Source: Tetragonia tetragonoides
Lineage: Eukaryota > Streptophyta > Magnoliopsida > Caryophyllales > Aizoaceae
Assembly: GCA_038025085.1 (NCBI GenBank)
Contig: CM076146.1
Location: forward strand, 25,242,501-25,306,500
DNA length: 64,000 nt
Direction of reading: 5' to 3'
Shown: positions 22,025-34,905 of the stretch, in pieces
Position numbering within the stretch: position 1 is the stretch's first letter
Layout: each line of letters starts with the position of its first letter
The notes under the pieces: generated by a model
Databases searched by the model: none
What the model saw: only the letters and a program-made list of their open reading frames with translations
Told to the model about the DNA's origin: nothing
Program-made: the position numbers and the translations under genes

Positions 22025-25000
22025 AGCTTATGAGCTATAACTGCTTAGGATTGGGGAAGCCTCGAGCAGTAAATAAACTCGGTGACATCATTGACCGGGA
22101 ATCCCCAAAGATTCTCTTCCTTATGGAGATCTTGTGTACTAGAAAAAAAAAATGGAGAAAATAAAACGGAAGTTGGGATATGATTATGTTTTACTGTGGA
22201 CTGTATGGGTCATTCGGGTGGACTATGCCTTCTCTGGGAGGAATCTATACGGTTGCGAGTTACGTCCTACACTCGCCACCATATTGATTTTGTGACACAG
22301 AATGAGCATGGGGATGATACTTGGAGGATGACAGGATTCTATGGGTGGTCGGAGCAAGCAAATAAAAATCTCTCATGGGAGCTGTTGAGACGACTAGGGG
22401 AAAAACTACCACACCTACCTTGGGTGTGCGTTGGTGACTTCAACCAAATTCTCAGTAATGATGAGAAAAAGGGAGGCACTTCGAGGGAGTTGCTTCCGAT
22501 GATGGAATTTCAACAAGCACTTGATGATTGCGGACTACGAGATTTGGGCTACGTGGGCATTCATTTCACTTGGGATAATGGTAGGGCAGATGACAGATTC
22601 ACAAAGGAGCGGCTAGACCGAGCTACTGCAAATGAAGAGTGGCTTGAAATGTTCCGAAATGCAAAAGTATTACACTTGCCAAGACAGGGCTCTGACCATA
22701 TTCCATTGATTATTGATCTCGAGTGGTCTACTGAAGAGGGCGATACAGACAGAGTAAAAAAGCCATTCTGCTATGAAGTTATGTGGCAACGACATGATTA
22801 TTGTGAAGAGATAATTCGTACCGGATGGAAGTATACACCTACACGTGCGAATGAGCCGGCAACGATGACTAGAATTTTTGGAGTTTCAGAGATTCTAAAA
22901 GATTGAAACTGGAACACTTTTGGCCATGTTCAAACAAAGCTCAAGCAGGTGAGAAAGGCACTGGTAAAATTGGGCAAACGAGATATTAATGGTGAGGTTG
23001 TTCAGCAAAGACGAATATTAGAACAAGAGGAAGCTGAGCTCATGGAGCGTGAAGAGATGTTGTGGTATCAAAGAGCGAGAGCTAATGAGTTCGCTTATGG
23101 TGATAGAAATTCAACCTTTTTCCACACCAAGGCGTCGGGGCGCAGAAGAAGAAATAAAATTACAAAACTTGTTGATGATGATGTAAGAGAGGTGCGGAGG
23201 AGGGAAGACTTAGAAAGAGTTGCTATCAAATATTTTGAGAACCTGTTTACCAGCCAGCAACCTAGCACTATGGGTGACGCTCTACAGGGCATAACGACAG
23301 TTATTTCGGAGGAGGATAATGAAGAGTTGATGAGGCATTTTACAGGGGAAGAAGTGGTGAACGCTCTCTCAAATGCATGCTACGAAAGCCCCAGATTCGG
23401 ATGGTATGCCCGCTCTGTTTTTTAAATCCCATTGGCATATAGTAGGTCCTGACGTTATTAAATGTGCGCTTGACATTTTAAATGGGGGTTCCATTCCAAA
23501 TAATTTAAATCACATATTTATAACGCTAGTTCCTAAAACAAAAAATCCGGCTTGTATGAAGGAATTCAGACCCATAAGCTTGTGCAATGTTTTATATAAG
23601 TTGGTGTCTAAGGTGTTGACGAATAGACTGAAAGGTGTACTGGACAAGATCATAACTGATAATGTTTTGAGTGCTTTTGAGATTTTTCACTGGATGAAAA
23701 AAAAGAAGAAGGGAAAAACAGGTTATATGGCTTTTAAACTTGACATGGCAAAGGCGTATGATAGAGTTGAATGGGATTTCATTAAGGGATGCATGCTGAA
23801 AATGGGGTTTCATACGACTTGGGTAAATTTAATAATGAAATGTGTGTCTACAGTGAGCTTTTCTGTGTTGATAAATGGGAGCCCTCCTGCTACTTTCGCT
23901 CCATCTCGGGGATTGAGGCAAGGTGATCCGCTCTCTCCTTATTTTTGTTTTGTGCGGAAACCTTCTCTGGCTTATTGAGCCGGGCGGAGAGAACAAAAAA
24001 GATTAGGGGTATTAAAATTGCTCAAAAAGCCCCTCGAATTTCCCACCTCTATTTTGCAGATGATAGTATTGTCTTTGCTAGAGCCACTTGCCAAGAGAGC
24101 TTAGAAATTGTCAATATCCTCCGAGTGTAAGGAGAAGCGTCGGGACAGCAAATTAATCTAGCAAAATCGGAGCTATCTTTTAGCAAAAATGTGGAAGTTG
24201 CCAGAAAAGAGGAGATCAAGCAGAACATGGGGGTCCAAGAAGTAGAGAAACATGAAAAATATTTGGGGTTACCTACAATGATAGGGAGATCGAAGAAAGT
24301 GATCTTTGGGTCCATCAAAGAGCGTATATGGAAAAAATTAAAGGGCTGGAAAGAGAAGTTATTATCGGGGGCCGGGAAAGAGGTTCTTATAAAATCCATA
24401 GCGTAAGCCATTCCGACTTATGCTATGTCTTGTTTCCTCCTTCCGAGCTCTCTATGTGCTGAAATCCGTTCCTTGGCTAGCAATTTCTAGTGGGGTCAAA
24501 AGGATGAGGAGAGAAAACTTCATTGGATGAGTTGGGAAAAAATGTGTTTGCCAAAAGAGAGAGGGGGTCTGGGCTTTCGAGATTTTGAGTCTTTTAACAT
24601 TGCCATGCTTGCAAGGCAATGTTGGAGGATACTTCAACATCCTGATTCAATTTGTACAAAGTTATTAAAAGCTCGGTACTTCGCTCGTGGTGATATTATG
24701 TCATCTAAGGTGGGATACCAACCTAGCTATTCTTGGAGAAGTCTGCACAAGGGAATTGAGCTGCTTAGTATGGGTACGAGATGGTGTGTGGGAAACAAAG
24801 CTAACATATTGGTGGGTAAAGATAGATGGCTCCCACGACCACTGTCTTTTAGGCCTATACTTAGAGATGATGAGCTGGAGGAGGATGCTTGTGTAAACGA
24901 GTTGATTGATTGGGACTTACGTAGGTGGCGAGTAGATATTGTGAAACGTGCTTTTATGCCCTGTGACTGGGAGGTTGTATACAATATTCCGTTGATTTCT

Positions 25001-26014
25001 GCAGAGACACAGGATGAGATACGGTGGCACTACACCAAAGATGGGGAATATACAGTTCGTTTTGGGTACCATGTGTATTTCCAGCGAAAAATGGCAGAAA
25101 AGGGAGACGGTGCTGAAACATCTGAAATAAAGGCAGATATGAGGTGGAAGAAGCTGTGGAAGTTAGGTGTACCGCCACGAGTCACATTATTTTTATGGCG
25201 TTCCTGTAAAAACATTTTGCCAACAAAAATGGGGTTAATGCACAGGAAGATATTAAAGAGTTGTGCTTGTGAATTTTGTGGCCACGATTTTGTAAGCACA
25301 GCTGCAGGTCCTTCTTAGAGTGGTTTGATTGGGTTCTTTCAAGAGCCTGTTATGAGGATATGTGTGAATGAGCTATGATAGTCTGGGCCATATGGCGGGA
25401 TCGTAATGCGTGTATCTTTGAGAGTGCTTCTAGATCACCTGAGGACGTAATTCATTGGGCTGTGTCACAGCTGCAAGACTACCAGAAACATGCAGCCCAT
25501 GAGAAAGCTCCACCGAAAAAATGCAGCAACACATGGTGGACAGCTCCGGCTAATAGTAGAATTAAATTCAACAGTGATGCTGGTATACTTGGCCATGAAG
25601 TAGTTCGACTTGGGATAGTAGGAAGAGATGTAAATGGTGATGCTCAGATCATTGGTACGAAGCAACTACAAGAGAAATGGGATGTAGAACTAGCAGAGGC
25701 GGAAGGAATGAGATGGGCGAAGGAACTAGCAAAGGACATGGGCTGCACACGAGTGGAATTCGAAACTGATTTTCTAGGCCTTCTGTCGAAATTGAGAGGT
25801 CAAATTACAATCCGAACTCCTCTGGGTATGATTATGAAGGAGTTGCCAGCGGAAGGCTAGAGACTTTGAGGTGTGCAAATGGTCTTATGTGAGGCGTTAT
25901 GGGAATAGTGTAGCACACTTTCTTGCTCATTTCCATACAAGTCTTTACTTTGTAACCCAAAACTCAAATGATTTTCCCGCTGATTGTGTACCATTGTTGG
26001 TGAGGGACATTTAG
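22021..26014 (+). pseudogene. LINE B ORF2: endonuclease, reverse transcriptase, RNase H
   Basis: The ORF begins MKLMSYNCLGLGKPRA, a typical AP-endonuclease start. The endonuclease shows CVGDFNQIL and GSDHIPLIID. RT shows FRPISLCNVLYKLVSK, KLDMAKAYDRVEWDF, GLRQGDPLSPYF and LYFADDSIVFA, so its catalytic aspartates are present. A zinc-binding block (WKLGVPPRVTLFLWRSC) precedes the RNase H part with FNSDAG, AEAEG, FETD and NSVAHFLAHF, ending with TAG at 26012-26014. Lesions include a shift in an A-run near 22141-22155, a TGA at 22904-22906, a shift near 23385, another near 23950 and a stop near 24128. Confidence 0.9.
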
Positions 26015-26073
26015 ACGATGAATAAAACTTAAGCGTACTTGGGTGATCAAAAAAAAAAAAAGGTTACTCTCAT

Positions 26074-28787
26074 GTTCATTGTACATGCTAATCTCTCTTT
26101 CTCTCTCATTTTTCTTTCTCTCTCCTTCTCCCTACTCACTCTCTCTCCTTCACTCCTCCACTCCCTGGATTAGGTTCCTCTATGATACTGAGATTAGGCA
26201 AAATTTGTAACTAATTCAGCATTTATTAGTTCAATTCCTCATGTATATACAAATCTATACAAAACATACCTTATAAAACATCTTGGTCTCATGACATTTT
26301 CTCTTTTTTGAACAAACAAAATTTTCCTATGACTATTGTAAATAAATCACGACCAAGTAGCACAATACTCGTAACTAAATTTAATTTAGTAGATGTAAAC
26401 TATTCTTCAACCTCATATATTTAAGGCAAAATACTACTCTGGTCATCGACTACACTACTTCATCCACTCATATTATTGTTGGTTCTTTGATAATAAACTG
26501 GTAATTAGCTGGCTCACCGTCCTGATAGGTTACCAGTTATCACTCCTATCACCATCACCATCATCCTCTTCATCATCATGCCAATGTTATTATTAGCGAT
26601 ACTATCTTTGTTCCATAATATAGACCACCTTACATATCATTATAAACCCTAAAACTCAAAGCTCGAAGTAAAATGTGTAATTTGTTCTTTACTTTTATCT
26701 TGGCTATTTATTTTAGCTACATATTTTTCTAAAAATCACATATGAAAAATATTTTTTAACCCATTAATTTATATTTCAATGATTTTAGTGTTGTCTCTTA
26801 CCACCTACATACATGCTTAACTACCTGTGAAAATTTTTCTTTTAAAGTGACTTTTTTTTTTGAACCAAAAATAAGTATATCTAACAAGTGAAGTATTTGA
26901 CAAAAATAAAGGAAGATAATCACATATCTACCAACAAACATAGTGGTTGGACTACACGAAATATGTAATCACAACTAAATGAAATATTTAATATTATGGA
27001 TGACCATTTTCCACAACTAAAAAAATAGTTTTAAAATCCAGATATGATATAATAGATGCATACTCTTTCTGGACTAATCCACGAGAGGGAACAATTTGGA
27101 CAGCAGATTGAGTTAGCTCGTCCAAATTTTTTAGTCAAGACAAATTTAAAAGTTGGTTATATTCTATATGCAACTAATAGGGTAATTTACCTATGAATAT
27201 TGTTTTTTTCTTTTTTGTGTAACTTAAAAGGGATTTTGCAGAGAATGTAAAATGATCAAAATGGGTTGTATGTTCGTAATCGATCAAGTTTTATATAGAG
27301 TTTGTTATTTTAGCTATTTTTATATTTATTTGAATATTGATTTACTTTTTATTGATTTTTGTTGAACTATTTTATGATATTTGTTTATTCAACTTAATCT
27401 TTTTTATTTATGTTGAATCTTTTAAATTTTATTTATTGTACCGAAATATGTTGAAGTTTGGTATATCTTGTTTATTCTATTGAATTTGTTCATTATTGTT
27501 GAACTTGGTCTACTTTTGTTAAACTTCGTTGATACAAGTGATTTTTATGATTGGCTTATCTGTTGGTTTGTTTAACGTTGTTGAATTTGGTTAAACTTTT
27601 TTGATTTCTGTTAAAATAAACAAAAATAAGTTGAGAGGAACACACTCTTAACGTTCCACCCTTAGTAATGATCAATTTTCCATTTACGTGTAACCAAATA
27701 TGCGACGACTACATGTAGTAATTTCCAAATGTCAGTACAACAATAACATTTTTTTTCTTTTTCGTTGGTGCTCTTTTGTTTTTTGGATGATGCAGCGCTC
27801 TTTGTTTTTTGGATGATGCAGCACTTAATTATCGGAATAAGAGGTTCAGATAGAGATTAGAGGATTAGATTTTTAAACTCTCATATTTGGTGCAAAAAAA
27901 TAGGGAATAAAGAGAGGATAGCGATCAGGAATATTAAAACTTTTTAAACCAAATTACCACCATGTTCAATAAAAATGACGTAATGTTTGCAAAATTATTT
28001 ATTTAATATATATGTTTATGGCATTTCAATAAACTAAATTTACAAATCTCAATCTATTACGATATCTAATACCTACATACCAAATAAGGTAAAAAAAATT
28101 AACTAAACGAATTCCTTATTCCAAATCAAATCTCATCCTCATCCCCAAATTCTCATTAATGTCCTTCCTAACTCCCCCTAATTGTCAAAACTAAATGACA
28201 TAGTACATATAACCAAATATTTGACCTATTTATTTCGATAACATAATTGAAAGAATGTGCCAACTATTTCAATTTATCTACTCGTGACCAATTTAACATT
28301 TAGTTATATAATGCATGTACCACTTAAATGACTAATTTACCTATTAATAATGTAGTTTTTAGTTACAACCAATAAAAAATTTTGTGGAGACAATAAAGCA
28401 GTTTAAAATAAAGAAAGAAATGTAACCAATCAATTTCTATTGTCACAACCAATTTTAGGCAAACAAAATGGACATATTGTGATAACTCATTCAGTTAATT
28501 TAGTCACGACAAATTTAACATTTTAGTTGCACCGTAGGATTGAAAAAAGAGAGGAGAAAAATTATCAGTTGATCATAATCCATAGCGTATATGCATTTCT
28601 AATGGAATACTTCCCCTCTTAATAATACGATTTTTATTATATAATGTAACTAAAAATTATGAAAGTTCTAATCATTTACCCCCAAAAAAAAACAAAAAAC
28701 AAAACGAAGTTACCCCGAAAATCACATAGGCAATACGGTAATCGAAAATATTTTTCCCTTCAAACAAGAAGTGATGAAGTACAAGGT
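26074..28787. other. Intergenic, AT-rich, no gene seen
   Basis: Contents seen are a TC-rich microsatellite at 26090-26165, a T-rich stretch with repeated TTGTTGAA words at 27340-27600, and an imperfect tandem copy of TTTTTTGGATGATGCAG at 27771-27826. Words like TTTAGTCACGACAAATTTAA recur near 27130 and 28500 and may mark an old diverged repeat. No reading frame is supported. Confidence 0.45.
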
Positions 28788-29002
28788 GTGTTCTTTAGAG
28801 CCTATCCGGTGAGTTTAGTTCAGTTGAGTAGTGATCTCGTGTCAGTTCAATTATTTTAGTTCAGTGTTGTTCAGTTTAGTTAAGTTGTGTTAATTTTGAT
28901 TCAGTTCAGTGGTATTCAGTTCGGTTAAGTTGTGTTCATTACAATTCATTGGTGTTGAATTCAGTTCAGTTTTGTTTAGTTTTGTTCATTCCTAAAGAAC
29001 CC
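28788..29002. mobile_element. Possible MITE with TTCTTTAG ends
   Basis: The left end has TGTTCTTTAGAG and the right end CCTAAAGAACCC, an imperfect inverted pair. The 215-base interior is made of repeated AGTTCAGTT and AGTTAAGTT words. No clear target duplication was found, so the class is open. Confidence 0.45.
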
Positions 29003-29239
29003 ATAAATCAATAATTAGTATTAAAAAAAAGTATAGAAACCAATATGTGTACAAAACTAATAGAGGAAATAAGGAATGTATGGGCTTGTAGAGAGAAAGC
29101 AAGGAAAAAAAATGTAGTGTACTGATTCGAACCATGAGTGTCATCACAGCTCAAAGCCTCAAATCATCCAATTAACCAAGGGCCATTATGCTTATATTTT
29201 GATAATGCTATATTAATTTTCATAAAATAAGACGACCAA

Positions 29240-29560
29240 ATGAACCAAATTAGTGCCGAGCATCTCGAGTCCCTTTCTTCTCCGGTTCTCCCAACCACCA
29301 CGTTTAACGACGATTTCGTCGCCAGTGCCGAACAATTACTTTCCTGTTGTTGGAAGGTTGTCGGAACAGCCATGATGGCCCATTTCGCGCCCTTTTTCTT
29401 CTCCGCCCTCTCATCTTCTTCCCCAGATTTGGCACGTAATTCCCCTAAACCCGACCGCGCCATACCTATCGCGTTTCTTGCCGGCAATAATTTTCCGGTA
29501 GTGTCCTCCGGAGGTTCTAGCCTTGTTTGCCACTATTACTCCCCAAACAATTCCTTCTAA
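29240..29560 (+). CDS. Unrecognised 106-codon reading frame
   Basis: The frame starts MNQISAEHLESLSSP and contains FNDDFVASAEQLLSCCWKVV and a Ser/Pro-rich stretch. Its local GC content is higher than the AT-rich flanks, which is the main reason to list it. A long minus-strand frame covers the same bases (29487-29164), so the coding strand is uncertain. No domain is recognised and no intron is evident. It could be a gene fragment carried by a transposon or a chance frame. Confidence 0.25.
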   Translation: MNQISAEHLESLSSPVLPTTTFNDDFVASAEQLLSCCWKVVGTAMMAHFAPFFFSALSSSSPDLARNSPKPDRAIPIAFLAGNNFPVVSSGGSSLVCHYYSPNNSF

Positions 29561-29659
29561 ACTCTAATTATTATACTTGTTTCGTAATTAATTTTATTAT
29601 TTAAAATTGAAAAAAACGCTTTTAGTGAGGTCAAACTACTCAAGGGTTCAGATTTCACT

Positions 29660-29815
29660 ATTGCAGATCAACGGCCCTAGATTCTAATATTATGGTGGCT
29701 ACAAAATAATGGTAGCCACCATACAAATTGTAATCATATTTTAGTTCGACCATTTGTATGGTGGCTACCAGGCAAATGTAACCATCATAAGTATGATTGG
29801 GAGCCGTCGATCTCC
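29660..29815. repeat. Palindromic MITE-like sequence
   Basis: The outer arms are GATCAACGGCCC near 29667 and, reversed, GATCGACGGCTCCC near 29813. Inside are several copies of TATGGTGGCTAC in both directions, able to fold into a cruciform. The same inner motif occurs near 18291. Confidence 0.5.
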
Positions 29816-30028
29816 ATCTCCACCGTTGATTGCTTTGACCAAAAAAATGCCCATAATTAATTTCCGAAATTCAATAAATTAGCCTAATATTATTTTTCTA
29901 ATATGCGAAATTAATTTTAAAAAACGCTCACTTAGTATCTAATGCATATCTTCCTACAATACACTACTATGCACCACCATCATACGTTGTCATTAACGGT
30001 TTTTAATGAAAGAATAACAAGTACTTAT
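29816..30028. other. Spacer
   Basis: AT-rich sequence with no supported reading frame. Confidence 0.4.
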
Positions 30029-30176
30029 ATGAATATTGAGACCAACATTTTCATGGTTGGGAATATTAAGATGAGTTACATGAACATTGAGACCACCATT
30101 TTCATGGCTGGAAGCATCATGAACATTGAGACCACCAAAGCATCATGAACATTGAGACCACCATTCATGGCTGGAA
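30029..30176 (+). repeat. Short degenerate minisatellite
   Basis: ATGAACATTGAGACCACC recurs four times with variants, alternating with TTTTCATGGCTGG. Units are about 30-50 bases and irregular. Reading frames crossing it are simple-repeat artefacts. Confidence 0.7.
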
Positions 30177-30756
30177 AAACTGTTAAAAGAAAAATTCAAT
30201 GATTTGTATAATAAACTAAGGCGAACCATCGTTTTAGAACTTAATTGGATGTCAAATTTTCATAATATGGCTACGTAATTGGATTTCATGTCGAAATCCA
30301 TGGCCGAAAATTTTTCTTGCTTATCATGGATTTCGAATTTTTATGTTGAAGTTATCTATACTAATGATAGAATTGGCTGTTTGTATATGCGTGAGGTAGA
30401 TGCTTCATCAATGTCGTTTTTCTCCATGGCCATGGTTGAGTGAGGTAGAGCCTTCTCCAATGGCGGTAGACAGCCATTGTTGAGTGAGATAGAGGAATTG
30501 ATTGAGTTATTTGGGCAGGGAAGGTATGGGTGTGGATGTGAATGTTAATCGGGTAGGGTTCGAAAATTGAATAGTAGGCGACCCGCAAATGCAGCACACG
30601 CGCCTAGGGCTTAAGTGGGTCAGCTCCGTAGATGCAAAACAAGTAAAATGTTTAACAATTTAAGTAAAACAAAGTAGTAGTTATTGTGACTAACTCTTAA
30701 AAGAGTAACAACTATTTTATGGAATATATAGTTGTGATTAAGTACAACTCAGATTT
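30177..30756. other. Spacer
   Basis: No supported gene. Short frames on the minus strand near 30361-30597 lack any recognisable feature. Confidence 0.4.
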
Positions 30757-31712
30757 GCAACTGACTGAGGGAAATAAGGTATATCGAAAATCACATTGCT
30801 CAGGGGATATTGCTCATAAGGGGATATGTATATGGAGCAAGGATTCAATACTGTAACTAATAACGTTAATAGTTGCGATATATTATTTTCCTTGTACTTC
30901 AACCATATTTTATTGATACAATCATCTGAGCGGAATTAAATACCTCTAGCTAATGTACAAATCCGTCATAATCGCTTCTTGACTCTATCGTTGTAAGTAT
31001 CATTCTATATTATCGTAACTGAACAATGCAGAATTAGTTGAAATGGATGTTACGTTGGAAGAAGGGGATATGTAGATGGAGCAAGGACTATACATTGTAA
31101 CTAATAACGTTAATAGTTGCGATTATTGTTTACGTAATAAAACTTCATATTATATTAATACAATTTAGTAACCAGAACTAAATGCATTGTAGCTAATGTG
31201 GAAATCGGTCACAAGGAGAACCTAACTTGATCATTGTAATTAACAGATTTATTAGTTCGCAACTGACTGAGGATTGCTCAGGGGATATTGCTCATAAGGA
31301 TTAAATACTGTAACTAATAACGTTAATAGTTGCGATATACTATTTTCCTTGTAATTTCACCATTGTCTATTGATACAATCATCTGAGCGGAATTAAATAC
31401 CTCTAGCTAATGTGAAAATCAGTCATAATGCCTTGACTCCATCATTGTAAGTATCATACTATATTATCGTAACTGAACAGTGCAGAATTAGTTGAAATGG
31501 ATGTTACGTTGGAACAAGGGGATATGTAGATGGAGCAAGGACTATACATTGTAACTAATAACGTTAATAGTTTGGATTATTCTTTACGTAATAAAATTCA
31601 TATTATATTAATACAATTTAGTAACCGGAACCAAGCATTGTAGCTAATGTGGAAATCAGTCACAAGGAGAACCTAACTTGATCATTGTAATTAACAGATT
31701 TATTAGTTATCA
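30757..31712 (+). repeat. Higher-order tandem repeat: two 502-bp units of two halves each
   Basis: GCAACTGACTGAGG starts at 30757 and 31259, a 502-base period. Within each unit the block GGAGCAAGGA, then TGTAACTAATAACGTTAATA, occurs twice, so four copies of about 240 bases are seen. The core ACTAATAACGTTAATAGT is a near-perfect palindrome centred on AACGTT. Clustered palindromes of this sort are typical of subterminal regions of DNA transposons, and this array sits just beyond the 3' end of the minus-strand transposon-domain gene. Confidence 0.85.
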
Positions 31713-31930
31713 TATACCAAGGATTAAGACTAGAGTTATAAGCAATTGGTAGTTCAGTTACAATATTGTTATCCCAAAAATTAGTCGTCAAAGACCAGCA
31801 GCAGCAAAATGAAAGTGTATATTACAAAAAAAAATTCAGTTGCTTCCTTCAAAAAGGTTAGATATTGCTAAACTAATTGCATCCATTATCTTTGAGCACA
31901 ATCTCCCCTTATGCTTCACCAGCATGTCAG

Positions 31931-33361
31931 TCAATCTTGTTCTTCAGAATTATTAGCTACACCTGAAATATAGATAAACAAATAAATAAATTACACATAA
32001 CTGATCAAAAAGTAGTTCAAGACAGCTTGACATGTTGATGACTAACCTTTGGATTTGGTAGGAACATCGAACACATTTTCGTCACTACTTGACCTAACTG
32101 ACCTATTTGAACTACTTGAACTACTCAACGGAGACTTCTCAGTAGTGTTAATTCCAGGGTTATTTCCCAACCTTTCTTCTACGTAATCAATTGCCTTAGT
32201 CCTCAACTCTTCCAATACAGTATCGGGAAGCTGATCTTTAAACACATGTTGCAATGTCAACTGCAATAGATGGTTGTTGTACAACAAAGTCCCGATCAGA
32301 CGGTCATCTGGAATTGGTTGTCTATTAACATTATCTTCCAAAGGTGGTACCATTCCCACATAATCATCATCACTATCATCCAATCTCACATGTTTTGCAG
32401 CTGTGTTCTTTGATTTGATTTTGAGCCACTGACCTTCCTCATTCTTTTTATATTTCATACCTTTGGTCAGAGTCCTGATATCAATTACAGTCCCAGACTG
32501 ACCTTTTAGGTCCTCAACAAGGAGAACAGGTTCAATGGAAAAATCAAGTCCAAAATGCTCAAATACATAGGTCAGCCACATACCAAATGGGAGAGCTATC
32601 TTACGTTGATGCTGGGCAGAGAACATGTAATGAATCATTATGAGAGGCATGTTCACTTTTATCTTATTCTTAACACAGTACATGACAAAGACATCAAGAT
32701 ATGTTAGGGAATTCTTATTAACATCCCTGGGAATGAAGGTCTTACTAAGAATAAGCTGAAGTAATCGCACATCTCAGTCAAGTGCATCCATGGATGGCTT
32801 GGCCTCCCTATCTGGAAGATTTTCATCATCCAACAGAAATCGTATGCAAGCGTGTCTATCAAAAAGAGGGTGCTTGCTCCACTTTTTACCAGGAAAATCA
32901 AACACACCATCATTTGGAATCTTTAGAATGCGAGATAATAACTTTGCATCAATTACTATGTCTTTATTTTGCACCCAAGTTTTAATCACACCACCATCCT
33001 TATTCGAAGTGTTGAAATGTGTGTAAAACTGTCTAACCAGATTCGGGTAAACATTAGTGACACTGGTCATTAACGGTATCCAACCTTGGTCTTCAAACCA
33101 AGATGACACACATTCCAATCCATTTTCAGCGAACGATTCAAAATTAATATGCCTACCATTACATATATCCCTATTTGCAAACATTTTCAAAAATTTATCA
33201 AGATAAGTTGAATCTTTCACTTGCTTTACACGAAGAGCATTATCATTACCTTCTTCTGGATCATCATCCCCATGAGATCTAAGTTTCCTCTTCTTGGTGT
33301 GATTTGAGGATTCACTTGTGTTGTATTTTTGCTTTCTTGTCTTTTTTTTTTTTGGCGTCAT
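31931..33361 (-). pseudogene. Putative plant transposon-domain protein, one in-frame stop
   Basis: The ATG at 33361-33359 opens MTPKKKKTRKQK, a basic start likely to be a nuclear signal. The body has FLKMFANRDICNGRHINFES, then GWIPLMTSVTNVYPNLVRQF, then LLSRILKIPNDGVFDFPG, and after the stop LPFGMWLTYVFEHFGLDFS. This order fits the plant transposon-associated domain often seen near Ulp1-type genes (family call by memory). A single TGA at 32776-32774 interrupts an otherwise open frame to 32047. A GT-AG intron (32046-31963) adds a short last exon ending at 31931. A 5' untranslated intron is likely at 33966-33369, with donor GTAAGA and acceptor TTGTAG. A Ser-rich tail precedes the 3' exon. It could be a recent pseudogene, a stop polymorphism or an assembly error. 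Confidence 0.65.
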
Positions 33362-33967
33362 TTTGAAACTACAAGGATAATACAAGTAATTAAAACCACA
33401 TACCAGAGTACAGTACTAAAGTACATTAACTGAATAAAACCATTGAATTGTAAACTAAAAAACAGTCATTTCATACTCATCGGGTATATGAAGATTTTAT
33501 CCACAGCACATCCATCCCCATACTATTTCTCAAATTATAGGAAGATATAACCAGCGGATGATAGGGCATCTAAAAAAACAAAAACAAAAACAGGAAACAA
33601 AAAAACAGGACACGAAATAAATCATACATTAAATCGGACAAGAAACAAACCATAAGTCCCAAACTAACAAGCTTCTCAATAAAATGAGATTGAACTTGAA
33701 AATCAACCCATTCATTACAAACCCTAACCAAGAAGCTTCTCAATAAAATTAGATTGAAATTGAACATCAACCCATTAATTACCAACACATGCAATTACAT
33801 GAAACTATAATTCGAATAAGTGACAAGTAAATTAAACCTAAACCAATATATTGCACGAATTAAGTTTCAAAATTGAAGACAACAATAACAAGTAGCCGTT
33901 CCATTGCAAAAGAACAAAACTGAAGTGAAATTAACATGAAATTGAAGACCAAAAAGAAGATCTTACC

Positions 33968-34739
33968 GAGAACGAGTTCAACTTATCGCCCAAATTTGAT
34001 TTGGCAAAGCAAGTACAGCGATACTAAGTGTTGATCTTGGGAGAAGATGGGCAGTTTTTTGAGAGAAAAGGGGAACCAATTTAGGTCATAGATAAATGGA
34101 ATTAATAAATATTCTGTATATATATTTGTTTGACAAAACCGAAAAGTTTTATTTTTGTATTTAATGTGTTTTTAGAAATCTCCCATCCATTTGGACCAAT
34201 AGAAAAAAAGCTCCCATTCAATTCCATTATCCGTGGCATGAAATTTGAATTTCAAAAAATGCGCCATTTATTTAAATGTAAACCGACTATTGCCTTGGTG
34301 GTTTTAATAATTGCGTAAAGCCATTACATAAACTAGTCGTAACTAATCTAATTCATTATTTGTAAATTTGTAAAAAAAATGTTAAATTTGTAAATCTAAC
34401 TAATCCAATATAATATTTGTAGATTTGTAAGTAAATTTCTAAGTATATTTTAATGAAATATATTTGTTACTATTAATTGCTAGAATACACACAAACAATA
34501 TAGTCAATGTGGACCTTTACAAATGATTAGAATTATGATTGGACATATCCGTATAAGCTTTAGGATATGTTTGGATGAATTATCATGCATAGTAGTATTA
34601 TAATGTTTAAATTGTTGAATTACCATGATATGATGTAATGGTGTTGAAACTCTAAGCTATAGGTTGAGGGTGTTGTTTAGATTGCGGAGTTACCATGATA
34701 TGACGTCAGGTTGAGGCTATTGATATCATAGTTGCATTA
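33968..34739. other. 5' region of the minus-strand gene and spacer
   Basis: The likely first untranslated exon of the minus-strand gene lies near 34030-33967. The rest is AT-rich. ATTACCATGATATGA and a variant occur near 34619 and 34689 as a diverged tandem copy. Confidence 0.4.
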
Positions 34740-34893
34740 TTTTGCTTGTCAATAAGAGGGCGCATGTGGATGGCGATCGAGACACACCCCGCTACATCAT
34801 GGGTGGATATGGATTTTAACACAGGACATTGTCTTACCAAACCACTTGGGAGCAAGTTAGGAAAACCACTACACCACCACCCTTGTTAGTATT
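34740..34893 (-). mobile_element. tRNA-derived SINE, second family
   Basis: On the minus strand it has AAGGGTGGTGGTGTAGTGG (A-box) near 34884 and TGTGTTAAAATCC (weak B-box) downstream. The 12-base duplication ATAGTTGCATTA is exact at 34728-34739 and 34894-34905. The poly(A) tail is short and decayed. Its sequence differs from the SINE at 19769-19966. Confidence 0.8.
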
Positions 34894-34905
34894 ATAGTTG
34901 CATTA

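Larger units (their letters stand above)
20544..26062 (+). mobile_element. LINE B (plant L1 type), nearly full length
   Basis: The 11-base duplication GTTACTCTCAT flanks the element at 20533-20543 and 26063-26073, and a poly(A) tail lies at 26049-26061. The 5.5-kb body has a 5' leader, ORF1 and ORF2 in the standard order. It is related to LINE A: the two share ATGA overlap, domain order and phrases such as HEKYLGLPTMIGRSKK and HDRYLGLPTMVGRSKK. Several stops and frameshifts mean it cannot move by itself. Confidence 0.93.

Noticed and set aside
30361..30597. Minus-strand frame of 78 codons
   Set aside because: No domain or intron support, and composition is like the flanks.
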